From positions 124,001-188,000 of the forward strand of contig JAUILN010000016.1 in assembly GCA_030432695.1 (NCBI GenBank): 64,000 nt of DNA, in the 5' to 3' direction. Both the position numbers and the translations under genes were made by a program. Under the pieces are notes generated by a model, which did not search any database, was not told the DNA's origin, and was given only the letters and a program-made list of their open reading frames with translations. The stretch comes from a bacterium (GTDB taxonomy: Bacteria > Planctomycetota > UBA1135 > UBA2386). This document shows, piece after piece, positions 8,864-17,720 of this stretch (positions within the stretch are counted from its first letter, which is position 1; each line of letters begins with the position of its first letter).

Positions 8864-10123
8864 ATGCAAGAGCCACGAGAAGGCAACCCGCCCCGCGACC
8901 TCACCCTGATCCTCGGTGCGACCGGCAAGACCGGCCGCCGCGTCGCCGCACGCCTGCAGGCGCTCGGCGTCCCGGTGCGCGGCGTATCGCGCTCGTCCGA
9001 CCTCCCCTTCGACTGGAACGATGACACGACCTGGGCCGCCGCCCTGGATGGCGTGCGCCACGTCTACGTCAGCTACTCCCCGGACCTGGCGGCGCCCGGC
9101 GTGCAGCCGATCATCGCGTCGTTCGCCCACATGGCGAGGGACGTCGGCGTCGAGCGTCTGGTGCTGCTGTCGGGCCGCGGAGAGGAAGGGGCGCAACGGT
9201 GTGAAGACACCGTGCTCGACATCGGCCCGCGCTGGACCGTCGTGCGGGCCAGCTGGTTCAACCAGAACTTCAGCGAGGGGCACTTCCTACCGGGCATCCA
9301 GCAGGGAACCCTGGCGCTGCCCGCAGGCGACGTGCGCGAGCCCTTCATCGACGTCGACGACATCGCCGACGTCGCGGTGGCCGCGCTGACCAGCGACGGG
9401 CACGAAGGCCAGATCTACGAAGTGACCGGGCCGCGCCTGCTGACGTTCGCCGAGGCGGTCGCGGAGATCGGGGCGGCGACCGGCAGGCCGATCGAATACC
9501 GCCGGATCCCCACGCAGGACTACGTCGCCGCCGCAACTGCAGAGGGCGCGCCGGGGGAGATCGCGGACCTGCTCCGGTTCCTGTTCGACACCGTGCTGGA
9601 CGGACGCAACGAGTCGGTGGAAGACGGTGTGCAGCGCGCTCTCGGCCGGCCGCCGCGCGACTTCCGGGACTACGCGCAGCAGCTGGCCGCGACCGGTGTC
9701 TGGGACCAACCGCGGTCACCGGAGGCGGTCGTACGACGCCTGATCGACGAGGCGTTCAACCAGGGTCGGACCGAAGTGATCCCGGAGCTCGTGCACGCGG
9801 ACTACGTCTACCGCAGCCCCGGCGAGCAGGTCGACGGCGCCACCGGCCTGCAGGCGTTGGTCACGGGCTACCGGACCGCCTTCCCGGACCTGCACGTGCG
9901 CATCGACGAGTTGGTCGCGACCGACGACACGACCGTGACCTCGCTCACTCTGACCGGCACGCACCGAGGTGATCTGCTCGGCATCGCGCCGACCGGCAAG
10001 CCGGTCGAAGTCCACGCAATGGTGCGCTCGCGGTTCCGCGACGGCCGCATCGCCGATGAGTGGGAACTGCTCGACATGCAGTCGCTCCTCGAACAACTCG
10101 GGGTCATGGAGTTGTCATCATGA
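8864..10123 (+). CDS. NmrA-type NAD(P)-binding protein fused to SnoaL-like domain
   Basis: 419 residues. Residues 13-285 are an atypical short-chain dehydrogenase of the NmrA/QOR2 type: dinucleotide motif GATGKTG at 18-24, 'DVGVERLVLLSGRG' and 'REPFIDVDDIADVAVAAL'. The catalytic Tyr-Lys pair of true dehydrogenases is not seen, so it may sense or bind NAD(P) rather than reduce. Residues about 288-415 form a SnoaL-like ester cyclase domain ('VVRRLIDEAFNQG', 'GLQALVTGYRTAFPDLHVRI', 'MVRSRFRDGRIADEWELLD'). These are normally separate proteins. A strong Shine-Dalgarno (GAGGAG near 8850) precedes the ATG. The stop overlaps the start of the DUF1772 remnant (ATGA), implying an operon. Confidence 0.85.
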   Translation: MQEPREGNPPRDLTLILGATGKTGRRVAARLQALGVPVRGVSRSSDLPFDWNDDTTWAAALDGVRHVYVSYSPDLAAPGVQPIIASFAHMARDVGVERLVLLSGRGEEGAQRCEDTVLDIGPRWTVVRASWFNQNFSEGHFLPGIQQGTLALPAGDVREPFIDVDDIADVAVAALTSDGHEGQIYEVTGPRLLTFAEAVAEIGAATGRPIEYRRIPTQDYVAAATAEGAPGEIADLLRFLFDTVLDGRNESVEDGVQRALGRPPRDFRDYAQQLAATGVWDQPRSPEAVVRRLIDEAFNQGRTEVIPELVHADYVYRSPGEQVDGATGLQALVTGYRTAFPDLHVRIDELVATDDTTVTSLTLTGTHRGDLLGIAPTGKPVEVHAMVRSRFRDGRIADEWELLDMQSLLEQLGVMELSS

Positions 10124-10307
10124 GCGGGCTGTCCCTGGCCGCTGCCATCGGATCGGTACTGGTCGCCGGCATCTTCTTCACGTTCTAGACGTTCGTGATG
10201 CGCGCACTCGGCAGGCCCTGGTGCGCTGGCCCCACTGGAACCACGTGCGGAAGCTCGTCTCCCTGGCCGCAGGCGTCGTGTTCCTGCTCGCCCTGGATCG
10301 CGCGTAG
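10120..10307 (+). pseudogene. DUF1772 (anthrone oxygenase-like) remnant, internal deletion
   Basis: The ATG overlaps the upstream stop. The first 22 codons, 'MSGLSLAAAIGSVLVAGIFF' plus TF, match the first helix of DUF1772 membrane proteins, but a TAG at about 10186 interrupts the frame just before 'TFVMRALGR'. The sequence then jumps, in another frame, to what looks like the family C-terminus: 'WPHWNHVRKLVSLAAG' and 'VVFLLALDRA' with TAG at 10305-10307. The middle of the protein (about 90 residues, two helices in the family) is missing. It was probably co-transcribed with the NmrA-SnoaL gene. Confidence 0.65.
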
Positions 10308-10384
10308 CCGACGCGCCTGGATTCAGAGGGCGGCGTGGAAGGGAGCACCCCTGCGGGACGGGCCTCCGGCTACCATGCGCGACC

Positions 10385-11407
10385 ATGGGGGTCGTCACCG
10401 CCATCTTCGCGCGCCGCATCGCGCAGGCCGCCGGGTCCGAGATCGACGCCCACGCCATGCTGCGCTCGATCGGCCTCGACCCGGACGCCGGCATGGACGT
10501 CGGCGACATGGTCGCAGCCGATGCGTACTACGACTTCCTCGAGCGCATCGCCGCGCAGATGCGACACGGCCACGAACTTCCGCTGAAGGTCGGGCCATTG
10601 ATGCGACTCAACGACTACGGCGCGCTGGGCCTCGCGTGGAAGTCTGCGCCCACCACCCGCGACTCGCTCGAACGCGTGGCCCGCTACTGCCGCGTTTGGA
10701 CCGACAACATGACCTATGAGCTGCGCGACGAGGTCGGCGGCAGCCTGTTCGTCCTGAACCGCTCGGGCGAGCGGCGCCTCGGCATGCGGCTGTCCAACGA
10801 GGCGACCGTGGCGAGCGCCACTTCGCTGATCCGGCAGACGTCGACGCCGCGCTTCCGTGCCCGCGCCGTCTACTTCCGGCACCAGGCGCCCCCCAGCACG
10901 TCGGCGCACGAAGCCTACTTCGGTGGTCCGGTGCACTACGGCGCCGAACTCGATGCCCTCTCGATCGCGGAAGAAGCGCTCGATCGCCCCAACCAGCTGG
11001 CCGACGACGGCATCTCGGACTACCTGGTCGGCCAACTGGAGCGCGAGGTCGAGCGACTTCGGTCGGATGAGGACCCGATCGTGGAGCTGGTGCGCAAGAC
11101 CGTCTCCGACGCGTTGTCCGACGGCCTGCCCCGCATGGCGACCGTGGCGAGCCGGCTCGCGATCAGCAACCGCACCCTCGGTCGGCGCCTCGCCGACAAG
11201 GGGCTGACGTTCAAGGCCCTGGTCGAGTCGACGCGACGGACGTTGGCCCACAACCTGCTGCGCCAGAGCCGCTACTCGCTCTCGGAGGTCGCGTTCCTGA
11301 CCGGCTTCTCGGAGCAGAGCGCGTTCACCCGCGCCTTCAAGAGGTGGTCGGGCGAGACACCGAAGCGATACCGCGACCGCACGCGCACGCCGCCAACACC
11401 CACCTGA
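10385..11407 (+). CDS. AraC family transcriptional regulator
   Basis: 340 residues. The N-terminal two thirds match the arabinose-binding-type domain of OruR/ArgR-like AraC regulators ('LPLKVGPLMRLNDYGALGLA', 'YCRVWTDNMTYELRDE'). The C-terminal 100 residues hold two helix-turn-helix motifs: 'PRMATVASRLAISNRTLGRR' and 'LSEVAFLTGFSEQSAFTRAF', ending in the signature 'RWSGETPKRYRD'. The ligand is unknown. Its position just after the NmrA-SnoaL/DUF1772 unit on the same strand suggests local regulation, but no operator could be defined. Confidence 0.9.
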   Translation: MGVVTAIFARRIAQAAGSEIDAHAMLRSIGLDPDAGMDVGDMVAADAYYDFLERIAAQMRHGHELPLKVGPLMRLNDYGALGLAWKSAPTTRDSLERVARYCRVWTDNMTYELRDEVGGSLFVLNRSGERRLGMRLSNEATVASATSLIRQTSTPRFRARAVYFRHQAPPSTSAHEAYFGGPVHYGAELDALSIAEEALDRPNQLADDGISDYLVGQLEREVERLRSDEDPIVELVRKTVSDALSDGLPRMATVASRLAISNRTLGRRLADKGLTFKALVESTRRTLAHNLLRQSRYSLSEVAFLTGFSEQSAFTRAFKRWSGETPKRYRDRTRTPPTPT

Positions 11408-11552
11408 CTCGTCCACTCCACCGCTGTCCATGCACGTGCATCCGGTTGGCCACGGGCGGCGCGGGATGATCTCCCCTGCAGCAGGGCGGCTGGAGAAAGC
11501 CCCTGATGCGGCGCGAGCAGCGAAGCCCGGGAGCGCCCCGGAACATCGGCTG

Positions 11553-12473
11553 TCAATCGGCACGAACCATCTCGGTCACGCCCGGTAGCTCCGCCTGCAG
11601 GTACTCGGCCAGCGCACGGACGACCGGCAGGGCCCCCCGGCTCGTCGGTGTAAGGAGGCTGATCCGTGCGTCGGCTGCGAGCCACTCCGGCAGCACGGAG
11701 ACGAGATCGCCCGCGACCAGCTCCGGGCGGCAGACGTAGCCCGGGAGCGCCACGATTCCCAGCCCGGCGGCGGCGGCCTTCTTGAGGGTCGACATGTCGT
11801 CACTGCACAGCTTCGGCCGGAAGTGCACGGTGTGGCGCGCACCCTTCGGCCCGAGGAGGGCCCACTCCCCCAACTCCGGGCGCCAGCCGGCCTTCAGGCC
11901 CACGTGGCTTCCCAGCTCTTCCGGGGTCGTGGGGCGACCCGCGCGCTCGAGGTAGGCCGGACTGGCGAACAGGAACCAGGGTGCTCGCGCGACCGCGCGC
12001 TGGACGAGGCTCGAATCCGGCAACGGCCCGACATGCCCACGGAGGGCGAGGTCGATCCCGGCTTCGACGAGGTTCACCGGCCGGTTGGTGACGTTCTGGA
12101 TCACCTCGACCCCGGGGTTCGCGAGCAGGAAGCGACTGACGAGGTCTCCCAGTGCGTACTGAGCCATACCGACCGAGCACGAGATGCGCACCCGCCCCAC
12201 GAGGGAGTCGGCCTGGCACCGGACTTCCGCCTCCGCAGCCTCCACCTCGTCGAGCGCGGCGCGGGCCCGACGGTAGAACGCCTGCCCGAGGTCGGTGACC
12301 ACGAACTGCCGCGACGTGCGGTGGATGAGGCGAACGCCCAATCGGTCTTCGAGCTGCTGCACGTGTCGACTGAGCAGCGACTTCGGCAGGTCGAGAGCCC
12401 GTCCGGCCGCCGCGAAGCCGCCCTTCTCCACGACGTGCGCGAAGTAGTAGTAGTCGTTGAGGTCGAACTGCAT
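11553..12473 (-). CDS. LysR family transcriptional regulator
   Basis: 306 residues from the ATG at 12473 (an upstream in-frame ATG would add 29 poorly conserved residues). N-terminal winged helix: 'YYYFAHVVEKGGFAAAGRAL' followed by 'LPKSLLSRHVQQLEDRLGVR' and 'RTSRQFVVTDLGQAFY'. The substrate-binding domain spans about residues 90-300 and includes 'GRVRISCSVGMAQYALGDL' and 'AAAAGLGIVALPGYVCRPEL'. It has the features of the CrgA/DsdC-like group that often controls oxidative or aromatic stress genes. The divergent gene at 12750 is the most likely target (family habit, not shown here). Confidence 0.92.
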   Translation of the reverse strand: MQFDLNDYYYFAHVVEKGGFAAAGRALDLPKSLLSRHVQQLEDRLGVRLIHRTSRQFVVTDLGQAFYRRARAALDEVEAAEAEVRCQADSLVGRVRISCSVGMAQYALGDLVSRFLLANPGVEVIQNVTNRPVNLVEAGIDLALRGHVGPLPDSSLVQRAVARAPWFLFASPAYLERAGRPTTPEELGSHVGLKAGWRPELGEWALLGPKGARHTVHFRPKLCSDDMSTLKKAAAAGLGIVALPGYVCRPELVAGDLVSVLPEWLAADARISLLTPTSRGALPVVRALAEYLQAELPGVTEMVRAD

Positions 12474-12749
12474 CGGGCCCCGGTCGTTCCATCCAGAGAA
12501 CGCTGGGTCCCGATTGTCCGACTTCTCAGGCCGCGTGTCGCGCCTAGGAGGCAGGGTCACGGGACACGTTCCGATCCAGTGCGTGACCTCGTGCTCAGGT
12601 CGAAGCCGCGAAACGCAGCCGAATCTGTGGATTCGGCGAGGCTTCGGGGCGAGATCCTGGGCGCGAGGGCGCGTGCTGGGCGGAATGGTCTGCCGTGACC
12701 CTGTCTCCTAGTGTCCTGGTAGGCCGAGATCCGAACCGGGAAGCCAGAC

Positions 12750-13448
12750 ATGACCATCAAGAGCACCGCCATCCACCAGAGCAACCGTCCGGAGAACCAC
12801 GGGTCCAGAGCCCACCCGACCTTCCACGACGCCCGAGCCGAGTTCGAGCGGGCCTGGAACCGGCCGGGGCACACCCGGATCGAGCCAGCAGCCGTCGACC
12901 TGAACCAGCTCCTGACCCGGTCCGACTCGATCGAGGACGGTCTCCGACTCACCGGACGGATGCTCTGGGACGCGGAGGTCGCGAAGGCCTGGGACCCCGG
13001 CACCTACATTCCCTCCGTCGTGCTCGAGGGCGAGTCGTGGGGGCGTGAGACGCTCTCCGATGGCAAGCCGTGGTTCGTCCGATCGAGCCGACAGGTGGCC
13101 TGGAAGGCGGGCACCGATCCCGGCGTGGTCCTCGAGGAGGTCTACCTCGATCCCGCAGGCCGCTCCGTGCTGTTCCTCGGCCGTTCGGAGCTGCTCGGGC
13201 CCGACGGTGCTCCCGTGCAGGCCGGCGCGCATCAACCGCTGTTCCACGTCGAGCACGCGGTCACCGGCACGGAGGAGGAGCCTTTGAACCGCTGGCGGAT
13301 CGTGCACCTGACCGACACCGAAGATCCGGCGCTCATCGAACGACAGGTGGAACAGGGTTCCGCGGACTGGCTACTCGGCTTCCTCTCCAAGTTCATCGAA
13401 CTCGAGCTCGATCGGAACCCTCGTGCCACTCCCAGGGCGCGAGACTGA
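12750..13448 (+). CDS. Hypothetical protein divergent from LysR regulator
   Basis: 232 residues without signal peptide or membrane segment; soluble and acidic overall. Visible blocks are 'SIEDGLRLTGRMLWDAEVAK', 'WDPGTYIPSVVLEGESWGRE' and 'ADWLLGFLSKFIELELDR'. Strand-rich sequence in the middle ('VYLDPAGRSVLFLGRSELL') suggests an alpha+beta fold, possibly cupin- or NTF2-like, but I do not recognise the family. The 276-bp gap to the LysR start probably holds both promoters. As the LysR partner it may be the regulated gene. Confidence 0.65.
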   Translation: MTIKSTAIHQSNRPENHGSRAHPTFHDARAEFERAWNRPGHTRIEPAAVDLNQLLTRSDSIEDGLRLTGRMLWDAEVAKAWDPGTYIPSVVLEGESWGRETLSDGKPWFVRSSRQVAWKAGTDPGVVLEEVYLDPAGRSVLFLGRSELLGPDGAPVQAGAHQPLFHVEHAVTGTEEEPLNRWRIVHLTDTEDPALIERQVEQGSADWLLGFLSKFIELELDRNPRATPRARD

Positions 13449-13761
13449 TGTAGGCCCGATCACCGAGCAGTTCGTCGAAACCCTCGGGCAGGCGTGAGCT
13501 TGGGGACGGCGACTTCATGGTGTTGCACCAGCAGCCAGGAGCCCGAGCCGCAACGAGGGCCGGAGATTCTCCTGCGCGGGGGCTCGGGATCGGCAGGGGG
13601 CTCGGGGCGCCCTGCGCGTTCGTCGCCGCGCGGCGTGGTCCCGATCAGCGTGGCGCGCGTGGCTCGTCTAGCGTGGCGAACGACAGTCGGCCGCGCCGCC
13701 ACGCCGTGCACGCGCTGCGCCTCAGGTACGGGTCCACATGGACCTGTGACTTTGCCACCGC
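13449..13761. other. Stretch without recognisable gene
   Basis: 313 bp between the hypothetical gene and the nuclease gene that ends at 13762. A short plus-strand piece near 13505 reads 'GDGDFMVLHQQPG', which recalls the core strand of SnoaL/NTF2-like proteins and may be decayed coding sequence. No promoter, repeat or RNA structure stands out. Confidence 0.3.
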
Positions 13762-14565
13762 CTAATCCAGCCCCTTGCCCAGCTCCGCCAGCAGCGCCTT
13801 CTTGCGCTTCTTCTCCAACTTGGGATCAGCCACCTGAATGAACTCGATGGCCGAGAACCCGTCGCCGCGCTTGCGATTCTGCGGAGGCTCCATCGCCTCG
13901 ATCAACAGCGCCTCCATGGTGTCGATCAGGATATCCAGGCCCATGGTCTTGCCGGTGTTGGTGTCCAGCGTGCCGTCCTCTTTGACCGTCAGCACACCGA
14001 ACCACGAGAAGCGGTCCCACCGCCCGTTGTGACGATCCTTGGTGTGCGCCCGCAAGCGCTCGCCGATACCTTTCTGCGCTTTCGACCGTCCGACGTAGAC
14101 CACCTCGCGGCGGTCGTGCAGCAGGTAAACGCCTTGCTGATTCGCGATCTCCACCGGCGTGCTACCCACTTGTTGCTGCCCCAGCAGCTTCGGATTCGTC
14201 AGCGTCCAATCCACGAACTCGCGGCGCCAGTACATACCGAACGCGTTGATCAGCCCGGCGTCCGGCTCGTCGGCATCCGCGGGCAAAGTCGTCGGCGTAG
14301 TCGTGGTGGTCTTCGCAGGCTGCGTCGCGCCTGCAACCTGACGTAGACGGTAGCGACCATTGCCGACGCGCTCGAACGGGGACTTGTCGCCGTCCTCCTT
14401 GATCGATGTGGATAGTGCAGCAGCCACCGACGCCGGAGGAGTCGCGCCAATCTTCTTCTTCAGCCCTTGCTGAAAGATCATCTCGGCAATCTCCGTGTAG
14501 TGCACCGGATCGACCTGCCCGGTCAACACCTGCAGGATCGCCTCCTTCCACTGCATGTCGCCCAT
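13762..14565 (-). CDS. HARE-HTH plus GIY-YIG nuclease fusion protein
   Basis: 267 residues. Residues 4-75 form a HARE-type winged helix ('QWKEAILQVLTGQVDPVHYT', 'IAEMIFQQGLKKK', ending 'ERVGNGRYRL'), a DNA-binding domain known from restriction, modification and chromatin proteins. A Thr/Pro-rich linker (85-98) follows. Residues about 144-232 are a GIY-YIG nuclease domain: 'GVYLLHDRREVVYVGRSK' gives the two tyrosines (Y147, Y157) and YVG, then 'GIGERLRAHTKDRH' with the conserved Arg, 'MEALLIEAMEPPQN' with the metal-binding Glu and trailing Asn. All expected catalytic residues seem present. It has no obvious partner gene. A role in defence or in cutting modified DNA is plausible but inferred. 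The ATG at 14556 is an alternative start. Confidence 0.85.
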   Translation of the reverse strand: MGDMQWKEAILQVLTGQVDPVHYTEIAEMIFQQGLKKKIGATPPASVAAALSTSIKEDGDKSPFERVGNGRYRLRQVAGATQPAKTTTTTPTTLPADADEPDAGLINAFGMYWRREFVDWTLTNPKLLGQQQVGSTPVEIANQQGVYLLHDRREVVYVGRSKAQKGIGERLRAHTKDRHNGRWDRFSWFGVLTVKEDGTLDTNTGKTMGLDILIDTMEALLIEAMEPPQNRKRGDGFSAIEFIQVADPKLEKKRKKALLAELGKGLD

Positions 14566-15167
14566 GGCGATCTCTTATAGCAGACCGCGACGCGAGCGCC
14601 CGCAAGAAAATGGCGGGTCGACTGACTGATAGCGACCGCCCCGCCCGCAGGCAGCCGGGGTCCGCCCCCGACAGGTATCCAATGGGGTAATCCCATGCCG
14701 CGGCGTCGCTCCTCGTCGTACTCAGCTTACAGCGAGCTGTACCGCACGTCCTCGCGAGCGAGCAGCAGGTGCGCCTGCTCGGTCGTCTCGCCCTACCACT
14801 TGGACTGGGCCACGAACTCGTCCAAGTTCGCCTGCGCGGTCTTGGGCACGCCGCCGACCACATCACGCTTGCGCGTGGGGCCGTCGGGGGCTGCTCGGTA
14901 GGCAGCACACGACGTCGTCGCAGAGGCGCTGCTGCTCGAGAAGTCTCGCAAAGACCGAACGGGGCGGCTCACGTCGGAGGACTACTCGAACGGCTGGCAG
15001 CCGGTTCCTCGCGTACTGCGTCGATCGGCGGAAGGATGGTCGGACCGGCGAGACAACGATTCCACCGTTCGTTGCCGACGCGGCGCGGCTGGACCGCGCT
15101 GTCATCGAGAGGCGGTAGGCGACCCGATCCCTCCCCGCAACTCGCCGCGCGACATAGCATCCTCCTC
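14566..15167. other. Stretch without intact gene
   Basis: About 600 bp upstream of the nuclease gene. The minus strand of about 14717-14890 has a short protein-like piece ending in 'KTAQANLDEFVAQSKW' and a TAG, followed in frame by 'GETTEQAHLLLARED'. This may be a decayed gene, but no family is recognisable. No repeat or RNA gene seen. Confidence 0.3.
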
Positions 15168-15503
15168 ATGGCTACCGACGGGGATCCCCAGCACACCATC
15201 ATCGACCGGCCGCATGAGTTCCGTATCGGCACCCTCCACTATCACGTCGGCCTCGACGGGCAAGAGTCCCACCTGGACCTGCACCTCCATCGAGGAGACG
15301 AGGTGCGGCGCTTGCGCTTCTACTCACCCCAGGACATCGAAATCGAGAAGGGCTTTCCACTGCCGACTGGCGGAATGGTGATCCTCGATGTCACAGGTCG
15401 CCAGATGGAAGGCCTGCGCGTCCGGGTCGCGGACTTCGAAGCCAGCTGGGGCTCCATCACCTACTGGGCGAGGGAGGTCGTGGACCTGGACGCTGCGCCC
15501 TGA
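15168..15503 (+). CDS. Small hypothetical protein
   Basis: 111 residues starting MATDGDPQHTIIDRPHEFRI. It is predicted all-beta, with alternating strands such as 'LHYHVGLDGQESHLDLHLHR', 'RRLRFYSPQDIEIEKGF' and 'GGMVILDVTGRQMEGLRVRV'. No signal peptide or membrane segment. No family recognised. The chosen ATG follows a sharp change from Arg-rich non-coding sequence to coding-like composition. Confidence 0.6.
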   Translation: MATDGDPQHTIIDRPHEFRIGTLHYHVGLDGQESHLDLHLHRGDEVRRLRFYSPQDIEIEKGFPLPTGGMVILDVTGRQMEGLRVRVADFEASWGSITYWAREVVDLDAAP

Positions 15504-15669
15504 CCGAGGATTGCATCGAGGAGCGAGTCCGTCATTCGCCGGAGCCCACGGCGCAGCCGCGTCACTCCGGGGCTCGGCCCGGTCGCCGCCTGGCGCGGGG
15601 TCGTCGGGAGACACCTCCGATCCTGCCCCTCGCGTCCATCCCCAGTGACGCACGCGACCCACGGCATCA

Positions 15670-16353
15670 TCAGCACTCCACGCGACCGCCGGCCAGCTCC
15701 CGAGCCAGTTCCGGCACCCTCGCCATCGCGTGACCGCGCGACGCCGCGTGTCGTCCGTCGCCGAACTCCTGGTACTCCACCTCGACCGAGTGCATCCGGT
15801 CTCCCACGCCGAGGTACTTCGAGGCGGTCCTGATGTGCGGGAGCAGGTGGCCGTGGGCCTCGTTCGGGCCACCAGGGGCGAATCCGAATTCGCCGACCGA
15901 GGAGAGCACGACGAGGGTCTTGTCCTCGAGGATCGGCTCGAGCGGGTGGTCGCCGCGCGCGAGGTCGAACGTGAACGTGCGGCCGATGCGGATGACCTGG
16001 TCGAACCAGGCCTTGAGGCTGGCCGGCATGCCGTAGTTGTACATCGGGGTGGCCACCACCAGCACGTCGGCGGCTTCGAGCTCGTCGATGAGCCGGTCGG
16101 ACAAGGCGAGAATGGCCCGCTGCTCGCGAGTCCGGGTTTCGGCGAAGGCGGCCGCGATCCACTCCTCGCTGACGGCCGGTGGCGGATCGAGACCGACGTC
16201 GCGACACAACACGACGTCGCCGGGACGCTCGGCATGCCACGCGGAGACGAAGGTGTCGGCGAGCGCCCGCGTGATCGAGCGGCGCGCCCGAGCGCTCGCA
16301 TCGATCCGCAGGATCGTCTTGGCAGAACGGTCGATCGTGATTGTGTCCGTCAT
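15670..16353 (-). CDS. azoR: FMN-dependent NADH-azoreductase
   Basis: 227 residues, a flavodoxin-like NAD(P)H:quinone/azo reductase of the AzoR (AcpD) group. The N-terminal phosphate-binding region 'RIDASARARRSITRALADTF' corresponds to the SxRxxxSxSRxL FMN motif; 'ADVLVVATPMYNYGMPASLK' and 'WFDQVIRIGRTFTF' are the diagnostic MYNF/GIPSxLKxWxD block; 'LVVLSSVGEFGF' lines the FMN site. The enzyme reduces quinones and azo compounds with two electrons and protects against thiol and quinone stress. It is third in a minus-strand run with the DUF1348 gene (47 bp upstream) and the isochorismatase-type gene. Confidence 0.9.
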   Translation of the reverse strand: MTDTITIDRSAKTILRIDASARARRSITRALADTFVSAWHAERPGDVVLCRDVGLDPPPAVSEEWIAAAFAETRTREQRAILALSDRLIDELEAADVLVVATPMYNYGMPASLKAWFDQVIRIGRTFTFDLARGDHPLEPILEDKTLVVLSSVGEFGFAPGGPNEAHGHLLPHIRTASKYLGVGDRMHSVEVEYQEFGDGRHAASRGHAMARVPELARELAGGRVEC

Positions 16354-16400
16354 GATTCTCCTCTTCCTCTTCGGGTTGCGTTGCCGAGATCCGGTCGGCG

Positions 16401-16865
16401 TCAGAGCCCGAACTCCGACAGCCCGGGATGGCCGACCGGGCGCGGCCCCAGCGGCCACGAGAACAGCCGCTCCGACGCGTCGATCGGCACGTCGTTGATG
16501 CTCGCGTGCCGCGCCCGCATCAGACCGTCGCAGTCGAACTCCCAGTTCTCGTTGCCGTGCGCGCGGTACCACTGCCCCACGCCGTCGTGCCACTCGTAGA
16601 CGAAGCGCACGGCGATGCGGTCGTAAGTGAAGGCCCAGACCTCCTTGATCAGGCGATACTGGTGCTCCTTGGCCCACTTGCGGGTCAGGAACGACTCGAT
16701 CTCGCGGCGGCCGGTGAGGAACTCCGACCGGTTGCGCCAGCGGCTGTCCTCGGTGTGCGCGAGCGCCACCTTGGCGGGATTCCGGCTGTTCCAGGCATCC
16801 TCGGCCATGCGGGCCTTATCGATGGCGGTGTCTCGGGAGAACGGGGGCAATGGCGGTTTGCGCAT
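16401..16865 (-). CDS. DUF1348 NTF2/SnoaL-like protein
   Basis: 154 residues, typical length for DUF1348. Diagnostic blocks are 'AEDAWNSRNPAKVALAHTED', 'SRWRNRSEFLTGRREIESFL', 'FTYDRIAVRFVYEWHD' and 'RAHGNENWEFDCDGLM'. The fold is a cone-shaped alpha+beta barrel; the function is not established, though the gene is often found next to flavin reductases and stress genes. It lies 72 bp downstream of the isochorismatase-type hydrolase and 47 bp upstream of azoR, so the three are probably one transcript. Confidence 0.88.
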   Translation of the reverse strand: MRKPPLPPFSRDTAIDKARMAEDAWNSRNPAKVALAHTEDSRWRNRSEFLTGRREIESFLTRKWAKEHQYRLIKEVWAFTYDRIAVRFVYEWHDGVGQWYRAHGNENWEFDCDGLMRARHASINDVPIDASERLFSWPLGPRPVGHPGLSEFGL

Positions 16866-16937
16866 CTGGACCTCTTGTTCGTGTGCGCAGCTCTTGTTCG
16901 TGTGCGTAGTCCGACCCGCTCGAGCGGGTCGGTGGGA

Positions 16938-17720
16938 TCACGCCATCTCGTGGACCGACTGCTCTGCCTCCTCCGCCGACGCCGCCATCTGCTCGACCGC
17001 CTGCCTGGTGTCCCAGACCGAGGACGCGATCATGCGGTAGTTGGTGCAGGCCGCCGCAAAGCCGTCGTAGCCAGGAACCTTGGCCGCAGCGGTGGCATCC
17101 GCGACCACCGCGACGTCAAAGCCGTATTCGACGAGCTCCCGCAAATGGGACTCGGTGCAGAGGTTGGCGGACATGCCGGCGAGGAGCACCCGGGATATAC
17201 CCCGCTTGCGCAACTGCAGGACCAGGTCGTTGGACTCGGGGCCATAGACCTTGTGGGGGCTGGTCACGACGGTCTCGCCGTCCTGGATGTAGGGCTTGAA
17301 GCAGTCCACCCAGTCGGCACCCGAGCCTTCGAAGCCCTCGACCGACAGCTGGTCCTTCCGATCGAACATCTGGATCGAGTGCATGACCCGCTCCAGCGCC
17401 CCCTCCATGTGCCAGCGGTGATCGTGCGGGTAGTAGTAGTGCGGGGAGACGAACACCGGCACGCCGGTCTCCTTCGCGCTCCGGAACAACTGCTCGAGGT
17501 TCTCGACCGTGCGGTTCTCCCGAACGCTCTCGCCAACGACGCCCCACGCGACCCCGCCCTCGGACAGGAAGTCGTTCTGGGGATCGATGACGACGAGAGC
17601 GGTCTCGCCCGGGACGATCGCGAAGCCGAGGTCCGGCAGGCCACTGCCATCGTCGGCGTTGGGGGCGAACCGCTTCGCGGTGTTCGGGTTGCGGTCTTGG
17701 TTCTCGCGTTCCGTGCTCAT
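16938..17720 (-). CDS. Isochorismatase-family cysteine hydrolase
   Basis: 260 residues. The triad is visible: D46 in 'ALVVIDPQNDFLSEGG', K157 in 'TSPHKVYG' and C188 in 'LLAGMSANLCTESHLREL'. The cis-peptide region before the cysteine and the 'YGFDVAVVADATAA' strand fit the family. Members cleave isochorismate, nicotinamide or similar amides and ethers; the substrate here is unknown. I took the ATG at 17720; upstream in-frame codons are not coding in character. It is first in the run with DUF1348 and azoR, with a repeated palindromic motif about 190 bp upstream. Confidence 0.88.
   Translation of the reverse strand: MSTERENQDRNPNTAKRFAPNADDGSGLPDLGFAIVPGETALVVIDPQNDFLSEGGVAWGVVGESVRENRTVENLEQLFRSAKETGVPVFVSPHYYYPHDHRWHMEGALERVMHSIQMFDRKDQLSVEGFEGSGADWVDCFKPYIQDGETVVTSPHKVYGPESNDLVLQLRKRGISRVLLAGMSANLCTESHLRELVEYGFDVAVVADATAAAKVPGYDGFAAACTNYRMIASSVWDTRQAVEQMAASAEEAEQSVHEMA

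Noticed and set aside
7995..8909. Intact EpmA-like protein from ATG 7995
   Set aside because: The start lies after the deleted motif 2 region, and the last ~80 residues before 8909 are non-coding sequence overlapping the next gene.
10120..10188. 22-codon plus-strand gene after the NmrA-SnoaL fusion
   Set aside because: Not an independent small gene: the codons match the first helix of DUF1772 and family sequence resumes after the TAG, so it is the start of a broken gene.
10186..10188. In-frame TAG in the DUF1772 remnant as possible recoding (pyrrolysine)
   Set aside because: The gene also lacks its middle part and changes frame, so decay explains it fully.
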